From JAVJSF01 sp040219555 (lineage in GTDB: Bacteria; Actinomycetota; Thermoleophilia; Miltoncostaeales; Miltoncostaeaceae), in assembly GCA_040219555.1 (NCBI GenBank), contig JAVJSF010000019.1, forward strand, positions 1-64,000: a DNA stretch of 64,000 bases, written 5' to 3'. Under the pieces are notes generated by a model. That model made no database searches and was not told where the DNA came from. It saw only the letters and a program-made list of their open reading frames with translations. Made by a program: the position numbers and the translations under genes. Below are positions 57,126 to 64,000 of the stretch, in pieces (the first letter of the stretch is position 1; the number at the start of each line of letters is the position of its first letter).

Positions 57126-57131
57126 AGACTA
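57126..57131 (-). promoter_or_regulatory. -10 box TAGTCT for leaderless lon-N gene
   Basis: On the minus strand TAGTCT ends 6 nt before the GTG at 57119 and overlaps the stop codon of the upstream glycosyltransferase gene. Confidence 0.45.
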
Positions 57132-58058
57132 GCCCGCCACCACCCGCGCACGTCCTGCCTCCAGCGGCTCGGGCTCGGGGCCGAGGCACTCCCGGTAGAG
57201 GTCCACCAGCGCGTCGATGTTCGACTCCACCGTGAAGTGGTGCCGGCGCTCGGCCACGCGGGCGCGCAGGCGGTCCATGCCGGCCGCCGCGAGGGCCGCG
57301 GGCAGCTCGGCCGGGTGGTCCACCACCACCCCCACGCCGTGTTCGCGGATGAGCCCCTTCAGCGCCTTGTGGCGACCGGCGGCGACCGGCAGCCCCGAGG
57401 CCAGGTACTCGAAGGCCTTGTTCGGCAGCGCGGTGTCCAGATGGGCCGCGTTCAGGCCGGTGTTGAAGGCGGCCCAGCCGACGTCGTAGGCCGGCAGGCG
57501 GCGCAGCAGCTCGGCGGGCGCCAGCGTGTCGTGGATGGTCATGCCCGGGGTGCGGGCGGCCAGCTCGCGATAGGCGCGGGCGTCGCGGTTGGGGTACACG
57601 TCGATGCTCAGGCCGGCGGCGGCGATGGCCTCCTTCTCGGCCCGGATCGGGTCCTGGGGATCGGCGAAGCCGTCCTCGTAGGGCGTGCGGCGCAGGCTCT
57701 GCAGGTCGTGGATGTCGTGCACCACCGGGGTGCTGTCGCCGAGCACGCGGGCGGCCATCACCGTGAGGACATCGGGCAGGTTGTGGCTGTGCACCACGTC
57801 CGGTGCGAAGTCGTTCACGATCCGCTCGAAGGCCTCGTCGGTGCCGCGCAACGGCAGCCGCCACCAGCGGGCGAACAACTCGTCGCCGGCGCCGTTCCAA
57901 CCTGTGAGGGTCTTGCCCTGGTAGGCGAAGCCCAGCTCGATGGCGGGATGGCGCTCGCGCAGGGCCACGGCGTACTTCATCGCCCGGATGCAGGGCTGGC
58001 GCTGCAGGAACAGGACCCGCTCCACCCGTGCGGCCCGCAGGGGCGTCGCGTCGTCCAT
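57129..58058 (-). CDS. GT4-type glycosyltransferase
   Basis: 309-aa GT-B fold glycosyltransferase. The N-terminal domain has DVVHSHNLPDVLTVMAARVL, the C-terminal domain VGWAAFNTGLNAAH and the sugar-nucleotide site ALPNKAFEYLASGLPVAAG. Acceptor unknown. It follows the acetyltransferase gene by one base, suggesting both modify the same surface glycan. Confidence 0.85.
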   Translation of the reverse strand: MDDATPLRAARVERVLFLQRQPCIRAMKYAVALRERHPAIELGFAYQGKTLTGWNGAGDELFARWWRLPLRGTDEAFERIVNDFAPDVVHSHNLPDVLTVMAARVLGDSTPVVHDIHDLQSLRRTPYEDGFADPQDPIRAEKEAIAAAGLSIDVYPNRDARAYRELAARTPGMTIHDTLAPAELLRRLPAYDVGWAAFNTGLNAAHLDTALPNKAFEYLASGLPVAAGRHKALKGLIREHGVGVVVDHPAELPAALAAAGMDRLRARVAERRHHFTVESNIDALVDLYRECLGPEPEPLEAGRARVVAG

Positions 58059-58059
58059 A

Positions 58060-58518
58060 TCAGTCCTCGCGTCGGTTGCGGATCGCCTTGGCCGGGTTGC
58101 CGACCGCGATTGAGTATTCGGGGAGGTCCTTGGCCACCACCGCGCCGGCGCCCACCACGCAGCCGTCGCCGACGCTCACCCCGGGGAGGATCGAGACGCC
58201 CATGCCGATCCAGCAGTCCCGCCCGATGGTGACGTTGCCCAGGGTCCAGCCCTGGTCCGGGATGGCGGAGCCGAGGTCCATCTCGTGGTTGGCGGTGTGG
58301 ATCATGGTGTAGGGGCCGAAGATCGTCCGGTCACCGACAATGAGCCCGCCGAAGCCGTTCACGTAACACCCGTAGTTGAACGCCACCCGGTCGCCCATCT
58401 CGATCCGGTCGGCGTTGAGCCAGACGATCAGGTCCAGGTAGAAGCAGCCGTCGCCCACCCTCGCCGCGTCGTGGGGGCGGAAGGGGATGACGCTCTTGGA
58501 GCGCTCGGTGATCATCAT
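58060..58518 (-). CDS. Hexapeptide-repeat acyl/acetyltransferase
   Basis: 152-aa left-handed beta-helix enzyme of the maltose-acetyltransferase-like group. It has repeats such as IEMGDRVAFNYGCYVNGFGG, catalytic His in TMIHTANHEMDLG, and IGRDCWIGMGVSILPGVSVG, GAGAVVAKDLPEYSIAVGNPAK. GGAG precedes the ATG. Transcribed with the glycosyltransferase; probable O-acetylation of a sugar. Confidence 0.87.
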   Translation of the reverse strand: MMITERSKSVIPFRPHDAARVGDGCFYLDLIVWLNADRIEMGDRVAFNYGCYVNGFGGLIVGDRTIFGPYTMIHTANHEMDLGSAIPDQGWTLGNVTIGRDCWIGMGVSILPGVSVGDGCVVGAGAVVAKDLPEYSIAVGNPAKAIRNRRED

Positions 58519-58601
58519 CGGGGGGCTCCGGGGCGCGGATGGAGGCGGAATCGCCTCATTTGTCGCAAGCCGATCGAGGGTAGCGCTCTCCGGCGCTCGA
58601 T

Positions 58602-58607
58602 TAGGGT
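58602..58607 (+). promoter_or_regulatory. -10 box TAGGGT for leaderless hisC
   Basis: TAGGGT ends 6 nt before the ATG at 58614, the same sequence and spacing as before glgE; no Shine-Dalgarno. Confidence 0.5.
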
Positions 58608-58613
58608 GCGGCC

Positions 58614-59750
58614 ATGAGGCGTGACGACGAGGTGACGGTGGCCGCGCGGGTCGCGGCGGTGCTGCGGCCGGCGCTCGAGGGCGTGGCGGCATACGAGCCC
58701 GGCCGGCCCATCGACGACGTGCGGCGCGAACTGGGCATCGACTCGGTGGTGAAGCTGGCATCCAACGAGGGCCCGCACCCGCCCATGCCGGCGGCGATCC
58801 AGGCCATCCGCGACGCGGCCGAGGGCATACGCGTCTACCCGGATCCGGGGGCGTGGGCCCTGCGCGACGCGCTGTCGGCGGCCACCGGGGTGCCGAGCGC
58901 GGGGATCCTGGCCGGCGCCGGCATCGACGGGTTGATCCCCCTCGTGTGCGGCGCGGTGCTCGACCCCGGCGACGAGCTGGCGATGGGATGGCCCTCGTTC
59001 ATGTCATGGCGCCAGCAGGCCGTGTTGCGCGGGGCGGTGGTGAAGACAGCTCCCCTGCGCGCGGACGGCGGCTACGACCTCGATGCGCTGCTGGCCCAGG
59101 TGGGGCCGCGGACCAAGCTCGTGGTGGTGGTGAGCCCGAACAACCCCACCGGCCAGGCCGTGGCGCGCGGCGAGCTGGAAGCCTTCCTCGACGCCCTGCC
59201 CGGCCACGTGCTGCCGGTTCTGGACGAGGCGTACTTCGAATACCTGGGGCCCGACGACCACGACGGGGCGGCGATGGTGGCCGCCGGCCGGCCGCTGGTG
59301 GTGACGCGCACCTTCAGCAAGGCCTACGGGCTGGCCGGCCTGCGGGTGGGGTACCTGTTCGCGCCGGCGGAGTTCGTGACGGCCCTGGGGAAGGTCCGGA
59401 GCGTGTTCGACGTGAGCGCGACGGCCCAGGCGGCGGCCGTGGCCAGCCTGGCCGACGCGCCGGCGCACCTGCCCGAGCGGGTGGGCCTGATTCTGCAGCA
59501 GCGCGACCTGGTGGCGGAGGGCCTGCGGGCGCTGGGCTTCGACCCGCTGCCCAGCCGGGCCAACTTCCTCACCTTCGACACGAGCTCACCCGAGCAGGCG
59601 GCGGCCCTGAACCAGGACCTGCTGAGCGGCGGAGTGATCGTTCGGCCGCTGGGGGCCTTCGGCGCGCCGGCGTCCATCCGGGTGACGGTGGGCTGGCCGG
59701 CGGAGAACGAGCGCTTTCTGGCGACACTGGAGCAGGTGAGCGCCGGCTGA
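58614..59750 (+). CDS. hisC: Histidinol-phosphate aminotransferase (or related aromatic aminotransferase)
   Basis: 378-aa PLP enzyme of the HisC family: KLASNEGPHPPMPAAI, VVVVSPNNPTGQA, LDEAYFEYLG, and the PLP lysine Lys236 in RTFSKAYGLAGLRVGY, plus C-terminal IRVTVG. It acts in histidine synthesis, converting imidazole-acetol phosphate. No other his gene is adjacent, so an aromatic-amino-acid aminotransferase role (HisC/Aat overlap) is possible. The 116 bp after it hold no gene. Confidence 0.88.
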   Translation: MRRDDEVTVAARVAAVLRPALEGVAAYEPGRPIDDVRRELGIDSVVKLASNEGPHPPMPAAIQAIRDAAEGIRVYPDPGAWALRDALSAATGVPSAGILAGAGIDGLIPLVCGAVLDPGDELAMGWPSFMSWRQQAVLRGAVVKTAPLRADGGYDLDALLAQVGPRTKLVVVVSPNNPTGQAVARGELEAFLDALPGHVLPVLDEAYFEYLGPDDHDGAAMVAAGRPLVVTRTFSKAYGLAGLRVGYLFAPAEFVTALGKVRSVFDVSATAQAAAVASLADAPAHLPERVGLILQQRDLVAEGLRALGFDPLPSRANFLTFDTSSPEQAAALNQDLLSGGVIVRPLGAFGAPASIRVTVGWPAENERFLATLEQVSAG

Positions 59751-59866
59751 ACGCCGGCCGGCACAGCTCGGTCCGGGTGGGGCACGACTCTTCCCGGATG
59801 AACCCCTCTCGAAGAAGACGATCGTTGCGACGACAGTCGTCGGGAGCGGGCGCCCAGACGCCGCCG

Positions 59867-61297
59867 CTACCGCGCCGCCAGCTCCGCCAGGAGGCGCACC
59901 CCGTAGCCCGTCGGGCCGGCCGCCGGCATGGCCGTCCCCGCCACGTCCAGGTGGCACCAGGGCAGGTCGTCGGTGAAGCGCTTCAAGAAGTGGGCGGCGT
60001 AGATCGTCCCCGCCAGGCGCTTGGAGGCCGTGTTCAGGATGTCGGCCACCTTGCTCTCGATCAGCGCCTCGAAGTCGCGGTGCATCGGCAACGGCCAGCA
60101 GAGGTCCCCCGTCTGCTCGCCGGCGTCCTTCACCGCCTGGATCCACTCCTCGTCGGAGCCCATCAGGCCGGCGTAGGTCTCGCCCAGGGCCACCAGCACC
60201 GCGCCGGTGAGGGTCGCCAGGTCCACCAGGCGCGTCGCCCCGTTGCGCGCCGCCCAGGTGAGGGCGTCGGCCAGGATCAGCCGCCCCTCGGCGTCGGTGT
60301 TCGTGATCTCGATGGTGGTGCCGTTCATGGCCGTCACCACGTCGCCCGGCTTGATGGCGGTGCCGCTCGGCATGTTCTCGGTGGCCGGCACCACGCACAG
60401 CACCTCTGTCGGGAGACCCAGCGCGGCGATCAGGGCGGTGCCCTCCAGGGCGGCCGCCCCGCCGCCCATGTCCATCTTCATCTCCTCCATGCCGGCGGCC
60501 GGCTTGATGGAGATGCCCCCGGTGTCGAAGGTGACGGCCTTGCCCACGATGCCGAGCACCTCGTCGCTCGTCGTCTCGGCGGGCCGGTGACGCAGCACGA
60601 TCATCGCCGGAGGCTCGGCCGATCCCTGGGCGACGGCCAGGAACGCGCCGGCTCCCATCGCCTCGAGCTCCTCACGCCCGAACACCTCGCAGGTGAGCGT
60701 GGGGTACCGGTGGGCAAGGGCCCGGGCGTGGTCACTCAGCTGGGTGGGGGTGAGGTGGTTGGACGGCGTGTTCACCAGGTCGCGCGCCGAGGCGACCCGC
60801 TCGGCGATGTGGCCGGCGCGCTCCACGACGGCCGCCTCGGCCCCCACCACCTGCACGGCGGTCGCGTACGCCGGCTTCGGCTCGCTCAGGAAGCGCTGGA
60901 AGCGGTACGCCCCCTGCGCCAGGCCGTCCAGGAACGCCCCCACGGCCTCGTCGCCCTCCACGCCGGCCACGCCGACCCGCGCCGCCTTGGCCGCCGCGGC
61001 TTGTCTGGCCGCCGCCCGGCCGGCCCGGCGCCACTCGTCGGCGGAGCCGTCGCCGGCCCCGACCACGGCCACCGCCCGCGCCGCAACCCCCGCGGGCGCG
61101 GCGAACAGCGCCCCCGAGCCGGCCGATCCGTCCACCACCTCGCCCTCCACGGCCCGCGCGATCGCTCCGCCCAGGGCGGCGTCGGCGGCCGCCGGCACGC
61201 CGGAGAGGGGCGCGACACCCTCCGGCGCCACCGGCAGCACCAGCAGGTCCACCTCGAGTTCGAGCGGGTCGGTGGCGGTCGCGACGGTCAGGTCCAT
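59867..61297 (-). CDS. pepA: Leucyl aminopeptidase (M17)
   Basis: 476-aa cytosolic metallo-aminopeptidase. It has the family signature NTDAEGRLILADAL, the metal-site region VGKAVTFDTGGISIKPAAGM, and MKMDMGGGAAALEGTALI. The N-terminal macro-like domain starts at DLTVATATDPLELEVDLLVLP. The ATG at 61297 has GGAGG eight bases upstream. Divergent from the enoyl-CoA hydratase gene. Confidence 0.95.
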   Translation of the reverse strand: MDLTVATATDPLELEVDLLVLPVAPEGVAPLSGVPAAADAALGGAIARAVEGEVVDGSAGSGALFAAPAGVAARAVAVVGAGDGSADEWRRAGRAAARQAAAAKAARVGVAGVEGDEAVGAFLDGLAQGAYRFQRFLSEPKPAYATAVQVVGAEAAVVERAGHIAERVASARDLVNTPSNHLTPTQLSDHARALAHRYPTLTCEVFGREELEAMGAGAFLAVAQGSAEPPAMIVLRHRPAETTSDEVLGIVGKAVTFDTGGISIKPAAGMEEMKMDMGGGAAALEGTALIAALGLPTEVLCVVPATENMPSGTAIKPGDVVTAMNGTTIEITNTDAEGRLILADALTWAARNGATRLVDLATLTGAVLVALGETYAGLMGSDEEWIQAVKDAGEQTGDLCWPLPMHRDFEALIESKVADILNTASKRLAGTIYAAHFLKRFTDDLPWCHLDVAGTAMPAAGPTGYGVRLLAELAAR

Positions 61298-61332
61298 GGC
61301 GGGGTTCCTCCGGTCGGGATCGGCACGCAGAC

Positions 61333-61338
61333 TACGCT
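61333..61338 (+). promoter_or_regulatory. Candidate -10 box of enoyl-CoA hydratase gene
   Basis: TACGCT fits TANNNT in the 102-bp divergent region, 61 bp before the start codon. Tentative. Confidence 0.25.
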
Positions 61339-61399
61339 GTGCCCCCGGGCCGCCGGCCCGATCCGCCCGCGCCCGACCACTCCCGCCCGAAGGAGCCCC

Positions 61400-62173
61400 G
61401 TGCCCGTCGAGATGGAGCGCCACGACGCCGTCGCCGTCCTGACCCTCAGCCGTCCCGAGGTGATGAACGCCCTGTCGCCGGACATGCTCGACGACCTCGA
61501 GCTGTGCCTGGACATGATCGAGCGCCGGCCCGAGGTGCGTGCCGTGCTCCTCACCGGGGCCGGCGAGCGCGCCTTCACCTCGGGCGCCGACATCCGCCAC
61601 ATGCGCACGGCCACCCCGCTCCAGGCGCGGGCCTACGCCCGCCGCGGCCACGACATCACCGGCCGGCTCGAGTCGTTCCCCAAGCCGGTGATCGCGGCGG
61701 TCAACGGCTATGCCCTCGGCGGCGGCTGCGAGCTGGCCCTGGCCTGCGACATCCGCCTGGCGTCGGACAACGCGCGCTTCGGCCTCCCGGAGGTGAACCT
61801 CGGGATCCTTCCCGGCTGGGGCGGCACCCAGCGCCTGGCGCGGGCCACCTCACCCGGCTTCGCCAAGGAGATCATCTTCACCGGCCGCCAGGTCGACGCC
61901 GCGGAGGCCCGCGAGGCCGGCCTGGTCAACCACGTCTACCCGCAGGCCGAGCTGCTGGAGCGCGCCCACGAGCTGGCCCGGGAGATCGCCTCCAAGCCCC
62001 CGTGGGCGCTGGCCGCGGCCAAGGAGGTGGTGAACCTGGCCCTGGACGGCGACCTGTCCGGCCACCTCGCTCGCGAGCTGGACGCCTTCGCCCTGGCCTT
62101 CACCACCGAGGACCAGCGCGAGGGCATGAGCGCCTTCTTCGAGAAGCGCCCCGCCGAGTTCCGGGGGCTCTGA
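61400..62173 (+). CDS. Enoyl-CoA hydratase/isomerase family protein
   Basis: 257-aa crotonase-fold enzyme. It has the oxyanion-hole block FTSGADIRHM, NGYALGGGCELALACDIRLA and FGLPEVNLGILPGWGGTQRL, with both catalytic-position glutamates of hydratases, so hydration of trans-2-enoyl-CoA in fatty-acid oxidation is likely. GTG start with AAGGAG upstream. The etf genes downstream fit a beta-oxidation context. Confidence 0.9.
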   Translation: MPVEMERHDAVAVLTLSRPEVMNALSPDMLDDLELCLDMIERRPEVRAVLLTGAGERAFTSGADIRHMRTATPLQARAYARRGHDITGRLESFPKPVIAAVNGYALGGGCELALACDIRLASDNARFGLPEVNLGILPGWGGTQRLARATSPGFAKEIIFTGRQVDAAEAREAGLVNHVYPQAELLERAHELAREIASKPPWALAAAKEVVNLALDGDLSGHLARELDAFALAFTTEDQREGMSAFFEKRPAEFRGL

Positions 62174-62234
62174 CCCGCCGGGGCGCCTGAACCTAGGTGT
62201 CGATCGCCACGATGCGCGCGCGGGTCTCACCCGT

Positions 62235-62240
62235 TAGGCT
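62235..62240 (+). promoter_or_regulatory. Candidate -10 box of etfBA
   Basis: TAGGCT, 151 bp before etfB. The leader between contains a possible AGACGG/CCGTCT hairpin. No other gene in 62174-62391. Confidence 0.25.
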
Positions 62241-62391
62241 TGCCCCCTGACGAGACGGCGGCGTCCCGTGCCCCGTCTGTCCGCATCGTTCGACGAACAG
62301 CGGGCGGTCTCGTGTGTGGTCAGGTGCCCGACGGGGTGCCGCGAGCACCCGCGCGGGGTCATCCGGACACGAGGCAAGTGCAGGGGGACGA

Positions 62392-63174
62392 ATGAAGATC
62401 GCGGTCTGCGTGAAGGAGGTGCCGGACTCCGGCCCCTCGCGCCGGATCGATCCGGGCACCAAGCGGATCGACCGCTCCGGTGACCGCTCGCTCAACGCCT
62501 ACGACCTGAACGCGGTCGAGGAGGCGCTCCGGCTGAAGGAGGCCGCGGGCGACGGCGAGGTGGTCCTGATTTCCATGGGCGCCCCGAAGGCGCTCGACTC
62601 CATCCGCAAGGCGCTCGGCATGGGTGCCGACCGCGCGGTGCTGGTCTCCGACGAGGCCGCCGCGGGTTCGGACCTGATCGGCACCAGCAAGGTGCTGGCC
62701 GCCGCCATCTCCGCCGAGTCTCCCGACCTCGTGCTGTTCGGCCAGCAGGCCTCGGACGGCGAGGGCGCGGTGATGTGGGCCGCGGTCGCGGAGCGGCTGC
62801 AGATGCCCGTCGTGTCCCAGATCTCCGAGCTGACGGTCGCCGGCGGCAGCGTCACGGCCAAGCGTCAGACCGAGTTCGGCTACGACACCATCGAGGCCCC
62901 GCTGCCGGCCGTCCTGGCCGTCTCGGACGCCCTCAACGAGCCGCGCTTCCCGTCGCTCAAGGGCATCATGGGTGCCAAGAAGAAGCCCCAGGAGACCAAG
63001 TCGCTGGCCGACGTGGGGGTCGACGCCGGCGATGTCGGCGAGGCCGGCGCGCGCACCACGGTGTCCGCGCTGAACCCGCCCCCCTCGCGCGGCGACACCC
63101 TGAAGATCGAGGACGAGAACGGCTCGTCCGCGCAGCAGATCCTCGACTACCTCGTGGAAAGGAAGCTGGTGTGA
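62392..63174 (+). CDS. etfB: Electron transfer flavoprotein beta subunit
   Basis: 260-aa subunit that binds AMP and interacts with acyl-CoA dehydrogenases. It has KIAVCVKEVPDSGPSRRID, LNAYDLNAVEEALRLKE, MGAPKALDSIRKALGMGADR, and the signature VSQISELTVAGGSVTAKRQ with later LPAVLAVSDALNEPRFPSLK. GGGGG precedes the ATG. Its stop overlaps the etfA start. Confidence 0.96.
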   Translation: MKIAVCVKEVPDSGPSRRIDPGTKRIDRSGDRSLNAYDLNAVEEALRLKEAAGDGEVVLISMGAPKALDSIRKALGMGADRAVLVSDEAAAGSDLIGTSKVLAAAISAESPDLVLFGQQASDGEGAVMWAAVAERLQMPVVSQISELTVAGGSVTAKRQTEFGYDTIEAPLPAVLAVSDALNEPRFPSLKGIMGAKKKPQETKSLADVGVDAGDVGEAGARTTVSALNPPPSRGDTLKIEDENGSSAQQILDYLVERKLV

Positions 63175-64000
63175 GCACCCTCGTCTTCCTGGAGCATCAC
63201 GACTCCTCGATCCAGAAGGGCTCGCTCGGCGTCCTGACCAAGGCCGCCGCGCTGGACCCGGACACCTCGGCCGTCATCGTCGGCTCGGGCCTGGACGGCC
63301 TGGCCGAGATCGCCGGCAACCACGGCGCCAAGACCGTGTACCTGGCCGACGACGCCTCGGTGGCCTCGCCGCTGCCGCAGCCGCGCGTCGATGTCATCGC
63401 CGCCCTGGTGCAGGACCCGGGCTTCGACAACGTCCTGTTCGGCGCCTCGGTGCTGGCATCGGACATCGCCGGCGGCCTCTCCGCCCGCCTGGACGCCGGT
63501 CTCAACTGGGACCTCGGCGACCTGGTGATGGAGGGTGGCGAGCTGGTGGGCAAGCGCTCGGCGCTGGGCGACACGGTGCTGGTGGACGTCGGCTGGAGCG
63601 CCACGCCGCGCCTCGGCCTGGTGCGCGCCGGCTCGTTCGAGCCGAACGCCGCCGGCGGGTCGGCCACCACCGAGAACATCGCGGTCTCGGTCCAGGACTT
63701 CTCGGGCAAGGCGGCCATCACCGCACAGGACCAGGAGGAGAGCAGCGGCCCGTCCATCGAGGAGGCCGACATCCTGGTGACCGCCGGCCGCGGCATCGGC
63801 AGCCCGGACGCCTTCCCGATGTTCGAGGACCTGGCATCGGCCATGGGCGGCGCCGTGGCCACCACCCGCGCGGTGGTGGACTCGGGCTGGTACCCCTACG
63901 CCACCCAGATCGGCCAGACCGGCAAGGTGGTGACCCCGAAGCTGTACATCGGCTTCGGCGTCTCGGGCGCCATCCAGCACAAGGTGGGGATGCAGTCCTC
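63171..64000 (+). CDS. etfA: Electron transfer flavoprotein alpha subunit (partial, runs off the window)
   Basis: GTG overlapping the etfB stop (GTGA). The 276 visible residues include TLVFLEHHDSSIQKGSLGVL, DILVTAGRGIGSPDAF, and the FAD-binding block YATQIGQTGKVVTPKLYIGF then GVSGAIQH. The C-terminal end lies beyond the window. With etfB it carries electrons from acyl-CoA dehydrogenases to the quinone pool. Confidence 0.95.
   Translation, partial: MSTLVFLEHHDSSIQKGSLGVLTKAAALDPDTSAVIVGSGLDGLAEIAGNHGAKTVYLADDASVASPLPQPRVDVIAALVQDPGFDNVLFGASVLASDIAGGLSARLDAGLNWDLGDLVMEGGELVGKRSALGDTVLVDVGWSATPRLGLVRAGSFEPNAAGGSATTENIAVSVQDFSGKAAITAQDQEESSGPSIEEADILVTAGRGIGSPDAFPMFEDLASAMGGAVATTRAVVDSGWYPYATQIGQTGKVVTPKLYIGFGVSGAIQHKVGMQS

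Noticed and set aside
58853..62173. 1106-aa protein ending in enoyl-CoA hydratase
   Set aside because: Only the last 257 codons are real; the rest is out of frame with hisC and antisense to pepA.

Overview
ORGANISM. The window is very GC-rich, with almost exclusively G/C third codon positions. Genes are packed into operons with 4-base ATGA/GTGA overlaps. The content (GlgE alpha-glucan pathway with a TreS-maltokinase fusion, PspC-domain kinases, DUF5996, many GTG starts, TANNNT -10 boxes placed directly before start codons) points to an actinobacterium-like bacterium. A complete chemotaxis/flagellar-export operon in such a genome suggests a deep-branching motile lineage such as Thermoleophilia/Solirubrobacterales. 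That placement is inference; no rRNA or tRNA gene was seen. LAYOUT. 1-1.9 kb: ahcY, whose first ~500 bp and upstream region look foreign to the rest, followed by two strong hairpin terminators. 2.0-16 kb: motility block: cheR, a divergent yyaC-like (DUF1256) gene, then one long overlapping operon cheA-cheC-cheD-fapA-flhB-flhA-flhF-pilZ and three unrecognised genes. 16-20 kb: L,D-transpeptidase, hflX, a D-Ala-D-Ala carboxypeptidase-like protein, an OsmC protein. 20-35.6 kb: trehalose/glycogen block: treS-mak fusion, (small ORF, beta-lactamase-like protein, LapA-like protein, SMR exporter, unknown secreted protein), then glgX-glgB-glgE on the minus strand and divergent malQ. 35.6-41.7 kb: methyltransferase, DUF5996, metallo-beta-lactamase-fold protein, a 50-aa ORF, DUF5718, a degenerate hydrolase, a lipoprotein, htpX. 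42-48.3 kb: 7-TM histidine kinase/NarL regulator pair, ParA-like ATPase, FtsZ-family protein, gamma-glutamyltransferase, small unknown protein. 48.4-54.8 kb: MMPL transporter, PspC/LiaF-like protein, small membrane protein, PspC-histidine kinase, LuxR regulator and a leaderless LivJ-type binding protein in one operon. 54.9-64 kb: internally deleted RidA, a small gene behind a perfect LexA-type box, ygfZ, Lon-N protein, glycosyltransferase, acetyltransferase, hisC, pepA, enoyl-CoA hydratase, etfB and the start of etfA. HOW IT WORKS TOGETHER. TreS and maltokinase turn trehalose into maltose 1-phosphate, GlgE polymerises it, GlgB branches it, and GlgX/MalQ remodel it. CheA/CheC/CheD/CheR supply receptor signalling and adaptation, while FlhA/FlhB/FlhF/FapA/PilZ supply flagellar export, placement and c-di-GMP control. 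The most unusual points are the chimeric ahcY, the YyaC-like protein inside a motility locus, the ParA-FtsZ pair bridged by an 11-codon ORF, the SOS-box gene, the collapsed RidA, the PspC-kinase/binding-protein operon and the repeated leaderless-promoter architecture.
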